A DNA stretch of 64,000 bases from positions 1-64,000 of the forward strand of contig NZ_AUFE01000040.1 of NCBI RefSeq assembly GCF_000426345.1. Direction: 5' to 3'. Positions 40,382 through 52,069 of this stretch are shown piece after piece. A program made the position numbers and the translations under genes. The notes under the pieces are model-generated. The model searched no databases. It worked only from the letters and a program-made list of their open reading frames with translations, and was not told the DNA's origin. Position 1 is the first letter of the stretch. Each line of letters opens with the position of its first letter. This DNA is from Cupriavidus phytohabitans (GTDB lineage Bacteria > Pseudomonadota > Gammaproteobacteria > Burkholderiales > Burkholderiaceae).

Positions 40382-41926
40382 ATGTACGTGATCGACTGGC
40401 TGCACAAGAACGCACAGCACACTCCCGACAAGGTCGCGCTGGTAGACGTGGAAAGCGGGCGCCGGGTGACCTATCGCCAGTTCGACGAACGCGCCAGCCG
40501 CTTCGCCGAATACCTGGCGGAAGGCCTGCAACTGGCACCAGGCACGCGCATCGCCGTGCTGGCGCACAACAGCTCCGACTATTTCGAGATGCTGTACGGC
40601 TGCGCCAAGGCCGGCATGGTGATGGTGTGTCTGAACTGGCGCCTGCCCGCTGCGGAGCTGTTGCCGATCCTGCAGGACTGCACGCCCGAGGTGCTGGTAG
40701 CCGGCGACGGCTTCCTGGCCGTGGCCGCCGAACTGGCGCGCACCGTGCCGCTGCGCGCGGTCCTGCATCTTGCCGACGACGAGGCGGCCGATGTGCCAGG
40801 TGGCTGGACCGAATACGAAGCGGTGCTCGATGCCGCTTCGGGCCGCATCATCGAGATGCCGTGCCGCGACGAGTCCGAGGTCTGGCACCTGCTGTACACC
40901 TCCGGCACCACCGGCAAGCCCAAGGGCGTGATCCAGACCTATGGCATGGTGTTCTTCAACGCCGTCAACGCCATGCTGGCCAACAAGATCACGCGCGACG
41001 ACGTATTCCTGAACGTGCTGCCGTTCTTCCATACCGGCGGCCTGAACCTGTATGCCAACCCGGTGCTGCACGCCGGCGGCACGGTGCACATCATGCGGCA
41101 GTTCGAGCCGCAGGTCGTGCTGGACCGGCTCGACAGCAAATCGGGCGAGGGCATCACCATGTTTTTCGCGGTGCCGGCGGTCTACCTGTTCCTGAGCCAG
41201 CACGCGGGCTTCGCGCAGGCGGACTTCTGCGGCGTGCGCAACATGTCGGCGGGCGGCTCGCCGGTGCCGCGGCCGCTGCTGGAAGCCTACCTGGCCAAGG
41301 GCGTCACCATCTGCTTCGGCTTCGGCATGACCGAAACCGGTCCTACGGTCTTTGTCTGCGACGAAGACACCGCGCGCCGCAAGATCGGCACCATCGGCAA
41401 GCCGGTGGGGTCGATGCTGACGCGCATCGTCGACCCGCGGGGCCATGACGTCGCACCCGGCGAGCGCGGCGAACTGCTGATCAAGGGACCGGGTGTCACA
41501 CCCGGCTACTGGAACCTGCCGGAAGCGACCGCCAACGCGATCCGCGACGGCTGGCTGCATTCCGGCGACATCGCCTGGCGCGACGATGAGGGCGACTACT
41601 ACATCGTCGACCGCGCCAAGGACATGTATATCTCCGGCGGCGAGAACGTCTATCCCGCCGAGGTCGAGAACGTGTTGTTCCAGCTGCCGGGCGTGGCTGA
41701 GGCCGCCGTGATCGGCACGCCGGACGAACGCTGGGGCGAGACCGGCATGGCGCTGTTGGTGCTGCGCGCTGGCGCCACGCTCGATGCAGAGCAGGTCATC
41801 GCCCATTGCAAGGCGCAGCTCGCCGGCTACAAGGTGCCGCGCCACGTGCGCTTTGTCGACGCCTTGCCGCGCACGCCATCGGGCAAGGTGGAAAAGCACA
41901 GGCTGCGCGCCAGGTTTGCCGGCTGA
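40382..41926 (+). CDS. Acyl-CoA ligase (AMP-forming)
   Basis: A 514-residue ANL-family ligase activating a carboxylic acid to its CoA thioester. Motifs: Y-T-S-G-T-T-G-K-P-K-G-V near residue 175, G-F-G-M-T-E-T-G-P near 320, S-G-D-I-A and D-R-A-K-D-M near 400-415, and the catalytic lysine in P-S-G-K-V-E-K-H near 508. With the importer encoded just upstream, it probably activates the imported acid. The substrate cannot be read from sequence. Confidence 0.88.
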   Translation: MYVIDWLHKNAQHTPDKVALVDVESGRRVTYRQFDERASRFAEYLAEGLQLAPGTRIAVLAHNSSDYFEMLYGCAKAGMVMVCLNWRLPAAELLPILQDCTPEVLVAGDGFLAVAAELARTVPLRAVLHLADDEAADVPGGWTEYEAVLDAASGRIIEMPCRDESEVWHLLYTSGTTGKPKGVIQTYGMVFFNAVNAMLANKITRDDVFLNVLPFFHTGGLNLYANPVLHAGGTVHIMRQFEPQVVLDRLDSKSGEGITMFFAVPAVYLFLSQHAGFAQADFCGVRNMSAGGSPVPRPLLEAYLAKGVTICFGFGMTETGPTVFVCDEDTARRKIGTIGKPVGSMLTRIVDPRGHDVAPGERGELLIKGPGVTPGYWNLPEATANAIRDGWLHSGDIAWRDDEGDYYIVDRAKDMYISGGENVYPAEVENVLFQLPGVAEAAVIGTPDERWGETGMALLVLRAGATLDAEQVIAHCKAQLAGYKVPRHVRFVDALPRTPSGKVEKHRLRARFAG

Positions 41927-41972
41927 GGCGCCACGTTTTGCCATAAGCATTTCCCGCAGTTCCCCCGCAGTT

Positions 41973-42000
41973 CCGCAGTCCGCAGTCCGCAGTCCGCAGT
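41973..42000 (+). repeat. Four tandem copies of a 7-bp unit
   Basis: CCGCAGT is repeated four times without error between the ligase stop and the hydrolase start, with degenerate copies just before. Not coding. Copy number may vary by slippage and could alter spacing in the leader of the next gene. Confidence 0.75.
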
Positions 42001-42064
42001 CTCCGCTGTTCTCCATTGACGTTCGTCGCTACCGCCCCGACACGGGCGACAGAAGGAGGGTGAC

Positions 42065-44215
42065 ATGCATTCCAGGCAGTTTCCGCCGCAGCAAGAAAGC
42101 CGCCTGCGCCGCACGGCGTTCGCCATCGCAGCCGCGATGCTGGCCGCCGCCTGCGGCTCGGGCGATGACAACAATGGCAGCGGCAGCAACCCCAACACCA
42201 AGCCTGCATATATCGGCACGGTCACCATCAACAGCTACAACGGCAGCAGCGACGACCTGCTGACCGCGGGGCTGGGCAAGGACGGACTCGCCAGCGCCAC
42301 CGCGCCCGTGCCGACCAATGCCACCGCGCCGACCGCGGCGGAACTGCGCCGCTATGCGATCTACGCCAACTACCGCGCCATCGTGGATACGACCGCGGCT
42401 GGCGGCTATGGCTCGCTGTATGGCCCCAACGTGGACGCTCAGGGCAATGTCACCGGCTCTGAAGGCAAGATCGCCGGCGTGGAATACCTGGCGTTCTCGG
42501 ACGACGGCACAGGCCAGCAGAACGTGACCATGCTGGTGCAGATCCCGGCCGGCTTCGACACCGCCAGGCCGTGCTTGATCACCGCGACGTCTTCGGGCTC
42601 GCGCGGCGTGTACGGCGCCATTGCCACCGGCGAATGGGGGCTGAAGCGCGGCTGCGCGGTCGCCTATACCGACAAGGGCACTGGTGCCGCGCCGCACGAC
42701 CTGGATACCGATACCGTGCCGCTGATAGACGGCACCCGCGCCACGCGCGCCGCCGCCGGCAAGAATGCGCAGTTCGCCGCGCCCGCCGGCGCCACGTCGC
42801 TGGCGGACTTCACCGCCGCCAGCCCGCACCGGCTCGCGTTCAAGCACGCGCATTCGCAGCGCAATCCGGAGAAGGACTGGGGCAAGTTCACGCTGCAGGC
42901 GGTCGAGTTCGCGATCTGGGCGATCAACGACCGCTTCGGCGCCGTGTCCGCCAATGGCACGCGCCAGCGCAGCATGGACAAGGACAAGATCCTGGTGATT
43001 GCGTCGAGCGTGTCAAACGGCGGCGGCGCCGCGGTGGCCGCGGCCGAGCAGGATGCCGATGGGTTGATCGACGGCGTCGCCGTGGGCGAGCCCAACCTCA
43101 ACATGCCGCCGGACACGGGCGTCGTGGTGCGGCGCGGCGGCGTGCAGGTCCTGTCCTCGGGCCGCACGCTGTATGACTACACCAGCACGGCCAACCTGCT
43201 CCAGCACTGCGCCGCGCGCACCACCGCGCTGACGCAGTCCCCCTTCTACGACAACCCGACCATGGCGCCATTCTTCGCCGCGCGATGCACCACGCTCGCG
43301 GAAAAGGGGCTGGTCACCGGCGCCAACACCAGCGAGCAGAGCGCCAGCGCGCTGCAGGTCCTGCATGAAGCGGGCTGGGAGTCCGAATCCGATGACCTGC
43401 ACCCGTCGCTGGCCGCATTCGACACGGCTGCCGCGATTACCGTGACCTATGCCAACGCCTACGCGCAGGCGAGCGTGACCGACAAGCTTTGCGGCTACAG
43501 CTTCGCCAATACGCTGACCGATCTGAAGCCGGCCGCGATTGCCCCCGCGGCGCTGGCATCGATGTTCGCCACGGGCAACGGCATCCCGCCGCAGCCGCCG
43601 TCGGTGCAGCTGATCAACGACCTCGACCCGACGCACGGACCGTACCTGAACCTGGTTTCGGTGTCGGCATCGAACGGCCGCACCGACCTCAACTACGATG
43701 GCGCCGATTGCCTGCGCAAGCTGCTGGCCGGCAGCGACGCCGCGGCGCGCGCACTGCAGGCGGGCCAGGCGCTGACGCTGCGCAACGGCAACCTGCGCGG
43801 CAAGCCGGCGGTGATCGTGCATGGCCGCAGCGACGGTTTGCTGCCGGTGAACCATACCTCGCGCCCGTACCTGGGGCTGAACCGGCAGAAGGAGGGCGTG
43901 ACCAGCAAGCTGTCGTACATCGAAGTGGAGAATGCCCAGCATTTCGATGCCTTCATCGGGCTGGTGCCGGGCTACAGCAACCGCTACGTGCCGCTCCATG
44001 TCTACCTGAACCGCGCGCTCGACGCCGTCTACGACAACCTGACCACCGGCAAGGCGCTGCCGCCATCGCAGGTGGTGCGCACCACGCCGCGCGGCGGCAC
44101 CTTCAACACGCCGGCGCCCACGCTGCTGCCGTCCAATGTCCCGCCGATCGCCGCCACGCCCGCACCGGGCAATGCGATTTCCGTCAACGCTTCGACCGTA
44201 GAGGTGCCCAACTGA
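42065..44215 (+). CDS. 3-hydroxybutyrate oligomer hydrolase
   Basis: A 716-residue protein of the D-(-)-3-hydroxybutyrate oligomer hydrolase family, which cleaves short oligomers left by PHB depolymerases. It has a signal sequence with a lipobox-like M-L-A-A-A-C, so it may be exported or lipid-anchored. The conserved G-G-Y-G-S-L-Y-G-P-N and S-S-G-S-R-G-V-Y-G-A segments lie near residues 115-190, and the proposed serine region S-S-V-S-N-G-G-G-A near 315. R. eutropha has such enzymes (PhaY/PhaZ oligomer hydrolases). The last codon overlaps the MaoC start. Confidence 0.88.
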   Translation: MHSRQFPPQQESRLRRTAFAIAAAMLAAACGSGDDNNGSGSNPNTKPAYIGTVTINSYNGSSDDLLTAGLGKDGLASATAPVPTNATAPTAAELRRYAIYANYRAIVDTTAAGGYGSLYGPNVDAQGNVTGSEGKIAGVEYLAFSDDGTGQQNVTMLVQIPAGFDTARPCLITATSSGSRGVYGAIATGEWGLKRGCAVAYTDKGTGAAPHDLDTDTVPLIDGTRATRAAAGKNAQFAAPAGATSLADFTAASPHRLAFKHAHSQRNPEKDWGKFTLQAVEFAIWAINDRFGAVSANGTRQRSMDKDKILVIASSVSNGGGAAVAAAEQDADGLIDGVAVGEPNLNMPPDTGVVVRRGGVQVLSSGRTLYDYTSTANLLQHCAARTTALTQSPFYDNPTMAPFFAARCTTLAEKGLVTGANTSEQSASALQVLHEAGWESESDDLHPSLAAFDTAAAITVTYANAYAQASVTDKLCGYSFANTLTDLKPAAIAPAALASMFATGNGIPPQPPSVQLINDLDPTHGPYLNLVSVSASNGRTDLNYDGADCLRKLLAGSDAAARALQAGQALTLRNGNLRGKPAVIVHGRSDGLLPVNHTSRPYLGLNRQKEGVTSKLSYIEVENAQHFDAFIGLVPGYSNRYVPLHVYLNRALDAVYDNLTTGKALPPSQVVRTTPRGGTFNTPAPTLLPSNVPPIAATPAPGNAISVNASTVEVPN

Positions 44216-45093
44216 TGACCGACGCCATGCCGCGCGTGCTGACGCAACGCGACTTCGACCGCTTCGCCGCGCTGTCGCGCGACGACAACCCGATCCACTG
44301 CGATCCGGCCTTTGCCCGCGGCACGCACTTCGGTGCCACGGTGGCGCACGGCATGTTCCTGTTTTCGCTGCTGTGCGCCCATACCTGGCGGGAGCTTGCC
44401 GCGCCCGCGCTGCCGGTGGCGCAGACGCTGATGTTCCCGACGCCGGCCTTCGCCGGCGACGCGGTGGCGTTTGCCCTGGTCCCGCAGCCACAGCCACAGG
44501 CGGGGCTGGCGGCTTTCGGCACCACCGTCAGCGCTGGCCTTCCCGGTGCGGCGCCGCGCGTCGCGGCCACAGGCGAATCGTCGTGGCTGGCCGACGCGGC
44601 ACCGGGCCGGCTGCCATCGTGGCCGGGCGAGCAGCCGGAGCCCGGGGGCGATCCGGCGCTGTACGGCCTGCGCCCCGGGCAGTCGGCTAGCGCCATGCGC
44701 GCCTTCACAGCGGCCGATATCGGCGAGTACGTCGCCCTGACCGGCGATTCCAACCCGTACCACGCCGACGCCGCCTTCGCCCGCGCGCGCGGGTTCGGCG
44801 AGGCGGTGGTGCCGTTGCCGCTGCTGGCCGGCATGTTCTCGGACCTGCTCGGCACCCGCTTGCCGGGGCGCGGCACCGGCTGGATGAAGCAATCGCTGCG
44901 TCTGGCCTCGGCGGCGCGGCTGGATGAGGCGCTGACGGCGCAGGTGCGCATCGTCCGGCTGCGCGCCGGCAAGGACCTGGTCAACCTGGCGAGCGTGGTC
45001 ACCGGCGAGGATGGCCGCGTGGTCGTGCAGGGCGAGTCGCTGGTGCTGGTGCGTAACCTGGCGGACAAGGGAAGCGAGAGCCGGGCGGCATAG
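44215..45093 (+). CDS. MaoC-type double-hotdog dehydratase
   Basis: A 292-residue protein with two hotdog units. The first has the hydratase-2 motif S-R-D-D-N-P-I-H with T-V-A-H-G downstream; the second has T-G-D-S-N-P-Y-H. This is the R-specific enoyl-CoA hydratase architecture, which can supply 3-hydroxyacyl-CoA for polyhydroxyalkanoate or act in beta-oxidation. It shares TGATG with the oligomer hydrolase gene, a functional link to PHB metabolism. Confidence 0.83.
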   Translation: MTDAMPRVLTQRDFDRFAALSRDDNPIHCDPAFARGTHFGATVAHGMFLFSLLCAHTWRELAAPALPVAQTLMFPTPAFAGDAVAFALVPQPQPQAGLAAFGTTVSAGLPGAAPRVAATGESSWLADAAPGRLPSWPGEQPEPGGDPALYGLRPGQSASAMRAFTAADIGEYVALTGDSNPYHADAAFARARGFGEAVVPLPLLAGMFSDLLGTRLPGRGTGWMKQSLRLASAARLDEALTAQVRIVRLRAGKDLVNLASVVTGEDGRVVVQGESLVLVRNLADKGSESRAA

Positions 45094-45156
45094 CGAGGCG
45101 CGTCACAAGGTCCGCCGCGTATCGTTTGCTTCACTCGATAACGTGCGGCGGCGGTC

Positions 45157-45184
45157 CTTGAAATGTCGCGACAAAGCCTTATCT
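45157..45184 (+). promoter_or_regulatory. Sigma-32-like heat-shock promoter of clpB
   Basis: CTTGAAA at 45157-45163, a 13-base spacer, and CCTTATCT at 45177-45184 resemble the RpoH consensus CTTGAA-N13-15-CCCCATNT. clpB begins about 105 bases downstream. Confidence 0.65.
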
Positions 45185-45289
45185 TTCGGATATCCAGTGT
45201 CCGGCAGGGCATCCAGGCAACCCGGCGGGTGAAGCCCGGAGCCAGCGCCCCCCGCATCAGGACACGACCTATCCGAGAGAGGGAATCCT

Positions 45290-47878
<2,589 letters not shown>

Positions 47879-47903
47879 CATCTGAGGCAGCCCGGATGCC
47901 GAC

Positions 47904-47937
47904 AACCCCCTGCGTGTTGCGCGCAGGGGGTTTTTTT
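47904..47937 (+). terminator. Intrinsic terminator of clpB
   Basis: AACCCCCTGCG ... CGCAGGGGG followed by seven T: a 9-bp GC-rich stem. Confidence 0.9.
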
Positions 47938-48131
47938 CGTCTGTACAGCGGCTGGCGCGTGTAACGCGGATCGGGCGCGTGAAAATTTTGCATACGCGAG
48001 GGATCGGCGGCTTGCTGGCGCCCGTGCGATGCGGCCGAACACCGAGTGGCACACTTTTCGCGTTGCAAAAGGGTTGAGTTTCCTTCTGACGCGCTGCGAC
48101 GCCATGCAGCCATCCCTACAGGAGCCAATCC

Positions 48132-48671
48132 ATGACCGACAAGTCCTTCCTCACAGACGTCAAGACCCTGCGCGAGCGCGCCCGCAAGCACATCGACGAG
48201 GGGGCCGTGACCGCGGGCTATACGGCGGACCGCGAGGCGGTGCTGAAGTTGCTCAACGATGCGCTGGCCACCGAGATCGTCTGCGTGCTGCGCTATCGCC
48301 GCCACTACTTCATGGCCCAGGGCCCGAACTCGAAGAGTGTCGCCGAAGAATTCCTGGCCCACTCCAATGAAGAGCAGGGCCATGCCGACCAGATCGCCGA
48401 GCGCATCGTCCAGCTTGGCGGCGAGCCCGACTTCGCGCCGGACGGCCTGACCAGCCGTTCGCATGCCGAGTATGTCCCGGGCAACAACCTGACCGAGATG
48501 ATCAAGGAAGACCTGGTGGCCGAGCGCATCGCCATCGACAGCTATCGCGAGATCATCAGGTTCCTGGGCGAGCGTGACCCGACCTCGCGCCGCATGATGG
48601 AAGAGATCCTGGCGGTGGAAGAAGAACACGCCGACGAGATGGCGGACCTGTTGGCGCGCCAGGGCGGCTGA
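48132..48671 (+). CDS. Ferritin-like (bacterioferritin-type) protein
   Basis: A 179-residue four-helix ferritin-like protein. The di-iron pattern is present: Glu in A-T-E-I-V-C, E-E-Q-G-H in helix 2, E-R-I-A-I-D-S-Y in helix 3 and E-E-E-H-A-D-E in helix 4. Length and spacing match proteins annotated as bacterioferritin in Burkholderiaceae, likely for iron storage or oxidative protection. Heme-binding Met cannot be assigned. Confidence 0.8.
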   Translation: MTDKSFLTDVKTLRERARKHIDEGAVTAGYTADREAVLKLLNDALATEIVCVLRYRRHYFMAQGPNSKSVAEEFLAHSNEEQGHADQIAERIVQLGGEPDFAPDGLTSRSHAEYVPGNNLTEMIKEDLVAERIAIDSYREIIRFLGERDPTSRRMMEEILAVEEEHADEMADLLARQGG

Positions 48672-49108
48672 GGCTCCGCGCGGAGATTCGCTGCGGGTTG
48701 TCCCGGACTTGACCGCGATCAAATCAGACCCCGCGGCGACCCGATACCATTCACTTGTCATGGAGATGCGGGGGCGCTCTTCATGACTTGTCTACCCGTT
48801 TCCGGAATGGAAACTTCGCCCGCACCGGTTTGCCGGTGCGGGCGTTTTCTTTTGTGCGTGCCGGTTGCGCCACACCGTGCCACACCGTGCCATGCCGCGC
48901 TACCTGGAGCCCCGTCGTCCCCATATGACGGCATGCCGATATTTCCGTCCGATCTTATGCAAAAAACAGTAAAGGATCGGCGAAACCATTCGTTCCGTCG
49001 AGAAAGCCCCGTCGGTAGTCTTGCTCCTGACACAAGCCCGCCCCAGACGGTGGGCGAAGGCAACCAGAGGCGCCTGGCGCCCATTCATGACAGACGGGAG
49101 CAACACAA
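48672..49108 (+). other. Gap upstream of the sulfate-binding protein gene
   Basis: Apart from a terminator hairpin (48818-48854), this 437-base stretch shows no credible gene. The AT-rich segment at about 48,945-48,990 (with TTATGCAAAAAACAG) is where a CysB site for the sulfate-binding protein gene could lie; the CysB consensus is too loose to call by eye. Confidence 0.35.
48818..48854 (+). terminator. Intrinsic terminator upstream of the sulfur block
   Basis: GCCCGCACCGG-TTTG-CCGGTGCGGGC followed by GTTTTCTTTT: a perfect 11-bp stem. Confidence 0.85.
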
Positions 49109-50113
49109 ATGATCCGCAAACTGGCCATCGGCCTGGCAGTCCTGGGCGCCCTGGGCGCGGCGCAGACCGCTTCGGCGACCAGCCTGCTCAATGTTTCCTA
49201 TGACCCGACGCGCGAACTGTACGTCGACGTCAATGCCGCCTTCGCCAAGGCCTGGAAGGCCCAGGGCGGCGATGCCGTGACCGTGCGCCAGTCCCATGGC
49301 GGATCCGGCAAGCAGGCCCGTTCGGTGATCGACGGGCTGGACGCTGACGTGGTGACGCTGGCGCTGGGCTACGACGTCGACGCCATCGCCGAGAGGGGCC
49401 TGATCAGGACCGACTGGCAAAAGCGCCTGCCGCATAACGCTTCGCCGTACACCTCGACCATCGTGTTCCTGGTGCGCAAGGGCAACCCCAAGGGCATCAA
49501 GGACTGGGGCGACCTGGTCAAGCCGGGCGTGCAGGTGATCACGCCGAACCCCAAGACCTCGGGCGGCGCGCGCTGGAACTACCTGGCCGCATGGGGCTAT
49601 GCGCTGCGCCAGCCGGGCGGCAATGAAGCCAAGGCGCGCGAGTTCGTCGGCGAACTGCTCAAGCACGTGCCGGTGCTGGATTCCGGCGCGCGCGGCGCCA
49701 CCACCACGTTCGTCGAGCGCGGCCTGGGTGACGTGCTGCTGGCCTGGGAAAACGAAGCCATCCTGGCCATCAAGGAACTGGGTCCCGACAAGTTCGAGAT
49801 CGTCGCTCCGTCGATCTCGATCCTGGCCGAACCGCCGGTGGCCGTGGTCGACAAGGTGGTCGACAAGAAGGGCACGCGCAAGGCCGCCGAGGCCTACCTG
49901 CAGTTCCTGTACACCGACGAAGGCCAGGAGATCGCCGCGAAGAACTACTACCGTCCGATCTCGCAGAAGGTGGCGGCCAAGTACGCGGCCAACTTCCCCA
50001 AGGTGAAGCTGTTCACCATCGATGAAGCGTTCGGCGGCTGGCAGAAGGCCCAGAAGACCCACTTCGCCGATGGCGGCTCGTTCGATCAGATTTATCAACC
50101 CGGCAAGAAATAG
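49109..50113 (+). CDS. sbp: Sulfate-binding periplasmic protein
   Basis: A 334-residue periplasmic protein with signal ending A-S-A-T-S. L-L-N-V-S-Y-D-P-T-R-E-L-Y and the V-R-Q-S-H-G-G-S-G-K-Q sulfate-contact loop are diagnostic. P-N-P-K-T-S-G-G-A-R-W follows. It presumably delivers sulfate or thiosulfate to the CysTWA importer encoded 6.7 kb downstream. First gene of the sulfur block. Confidence 0.93.
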   Translation: MIRKLAIGLAVLGALGAAQTASATSLLNVSYDPTRELYVDVNAAFAKAWKAQGGDAVTVRQSHGGSGKQARSVIDGLDADVVTLALGYDVDAIAERGLIRTDWQKRLPHNASPYTSTIVFLVRKGNPKGIKDWGDLVKPGVQVITPNPKTSGGARWNYLAAWGYALRQPGGNEAKAREFVGELLKHVPVLDSGARGATTTFVERGLGDVLLAWENEAILAIKELGPDKFEIVAPSISILAEPPVAVVDKVVDKKGTRKAAEAYLQFLYTDEGQEIAAKNYYRPISQKVAAKYAANFPKVKLFTIDEAFGGWQKAQKTHFADGGSFDQIYQPGKK

Positions 50114-50201
50114 CCCCGGGAATAACACCGATCAGGCCGGCGGGCCGGGCCGCGTGGGGCGGTCCGGCACCGAGCCGGCCTACAAGAAGAAGGAAGCCCC
50201 G

Positions 50202-50837
50202 ATGTCCATCCTGACGCTCTCCGGCAGCCCGTCGGTCCAGTCCCGCTCCGGCCTTGTGCTGGCGCACCTGCGCTCCGCGCTGGAGGCCGCTGGCGAACGC
50301 ACCCGCCACCTGGACCTGCGCGACCTGCCGGCGGGTCCGCTGCTGGCGGCGCGCGTGGACGACCACGCCATTGCCGGCGCCGCCCGCGCGGTGGCCGAGG
50401 CCCAGGTGGTGGTGCTGGCCACGCCGGTCTACAAGGCCGCCTACAGCGGCCTGCTCAAGGCCTTCCTGGACCTGCTGCCGCAGACCGGCCTGCGCGACAA
50501 GATCGTGCTGCCGATCGCCACCGGCGGCAGCCTCGCCCATGCGCTGGCGATCGACTACGCGCTGCGCCCGGTGCTGTCCGCGCTGGGTTCGCGCCAGATC
50601 CTGCCCGGCATCTTTGCCGTGGACCAGCAGATCGAAATCTCCGACTTGGGCGGCGTGCGCCAGGCGCGCTTCGACGCCGCGCTGTCGGCCCGCCTGGACG
50701 AAGGCCTGCTGCGCGTGCGCGACGCACTGGCCCATGCCCGCATCGAGGTCCCGCTCGACGCACTCGACGTTGTGCCCGGCGCCTTCGTGCAGCGCGCCGC
50801 CGCTGCCGCCGTGGTGGCGGAGCGATGTACCGCCTGA
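50202..50837 (+). CDS. ssuE: NAD(P)H-dependent FMN reductase SsuE
   Basis: A 211-residue flavin reductase supplying FMNH2 to SsuD. It starts S-I-L-T-L-S-G-S-P-S, with the FMN-binding T-P-V-Y-K-A-A-Y-S-G-L-L-K segment near residue 75. The start follows an AAGGAAG site. First gene of ssuEADCB. Confidence 0.92.
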   Translation: MSILTLSGSPSVQSRSGLVLAHLRSALEAAGERTRHLDLRDLPAGPLLAARVDDHAIAGAARAVAEAQVVVLATPVYKAAYSGLLKAFLDLLPQTGLRDKIVLPIATGGSLAHALAIDYALRPVLSALGSRQILPGIFAVDQQIEISDLGGVRQARFDAALSARLDEGLLRVRDALAHARIEVPLDALDVVPGAFVQRAAAAAVVAERCTA

Positions 50838-51004
50838 CCTGAATTCCTGATGTATTGGCGCCGGCCAGCCCGTCGCCGCGGCAGCAACGCCGCCAGCCAT
50901 GCCACCGGCAATCCGGGTAGGCAGGGCGGGATGTTGCCCGCGTTTCCACGCAATCCAACTTCAGAACATACGCCGGCTCCCTGGCCGGCCAAGAAGGAAA
51001 TCGC

Positions 51005-52042
51005 ATGACCACCACCATCAAGCCGGCCGGCTCGCTGCGCCGCCGTTTGTATATCGCGGCGCTGGTCGCCGCCACTGGCCTGGCCTACGGCCTGCTGCCC
51101 GGCCGCGCCGAAGCGCAATCCAAGAGCATCGACGCCAGGGTGCTGCGCATCGGCTACCAGAAGTACGGCACGCTGACGCTGCTGAAGGCGCGCGGCACGC
51201 TGGAAAAGCGGCTGGCGCCGCAAGGCATCACCGTCAAGTGGACGGAATTCCCGGCCGGCCCGCAGTTGCTGGAAGGCCTCAATGTCGGCGCCGTCGACTT
51301 CGGCACCGTGGGCGAGGCGCCGCCGATCTTCGCGCAGGCCGCCGGCGCGCAGCTGGTCTATGTCGGCAACGAACCGCCGGCGCCGGCCGCCGAGGCCATT
51401 GTCGTGCCCAAGGGATCGGCGCTGCGCTCGGTGGCCGACCTGCGCGGCAAGCGCGTGGCCCTCAACAAGGGCTCGAACGTGCATTACCTGCTGGTGCGCC
51501 AGTTGGAGAAGGCCGGCCTGCAGTACAGCGATATCCAGCCGGTCTACCTGCCGCCCGCCGATGCGCGCGCGGCCTTCGAGCGCGGCTCGGTCGATGCCTG
51601 GGTGATCTGGGATCCGTTCTTCGCCGCCGCCGAGAAGCAGCTGGGCGCACGCGTGCTGGCCGATGGCCGTGGCGCCGACGGCAAGAACGTGGTCAGCAAC
51701 CACCAGTTCTACCTGGCGTCGCGTCCCTACGCACAGGCCAGGCCCGAGATCGTGCGCCTGATCCTCGATGAACTCGCCACGCTGGGCACGTGGGCGGAAA
51801 AGAACCCCAAAGACGCGACCGCCGTGCTGACCGGCGAAGTCGGCCTGCCTGCCGACGTGCTGGAACTGGCGGTCTCGCGCTTCGCTTACGGCGCGCGCCC
51901 GGTCAGCGCCGACGTGCTGGCCGAGCAGCAGCGCATCGCAGATGCCTTCCACGCGCTCAAGCTGATCCCCAAGCCGGTCAAGGTGGCGGATGCGCGCTGG
52001 GAGGTGCCGCAACAGAGGCCGCAGCAGCAGGCGCAGCGCTAA
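51005..52042 (+). CDS. ssuA: Aliphatic sulfonate-binding protein SsuA
   Basis: A 345-residue periplasmic protein with a twin-arginine-like or long signal (R-R-R-L-Y-I-A-A-L-V) cleaved near A-E-A-Q. The mature start L-R-I-G-Y-Q-K-Y-G-T-L is typical of SsuA. Glutamine-rich C-terminus (R-P-Q-Q-Q-A-Q-R). Delivers sulfonates to SsuBC. Confidence 0.92.
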   Translation: MTTTIKPAGSLRRRLYIAALVAATGLAYGLLPGRAEAQSKSIDARVLRIGYQKYGTLTLLKARGTLEKRLAPQGITVKWTEFPAGPQLLEGLNVGAVDFGTVGEAPPIFAQAAGAQLVYVGNEPPAPAAEAIVVPKGSALRSVADLRGKRVALNKGSNVHYLLVRQLEKAGLQYSDIQPVYLPPADARAAFERGSVDAWVIWDPFFAAAEKQLGARVLADGRGADGKNVVSNHQFYLASRPYAQARPEIVRLILDELATLGTWAEKNPKDATAVLTGEVGLPADVLELAVSRFAYGARPVSADVLAEQQRIADAFHALKLIPKPVKVADARWEVPQQRPQQQAQR

Positions 52043-52069
52043 GCGCCGCACAACAACAAGGAGCACGAC

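Noticed and set aside
48783..49112. 109-residue open frame before the sulfate-binding protein gene
   Set aside because: It spans a terminator hairpin, is rich in Pro/Cys/Arg without pattern, and matches nothing I recognise.
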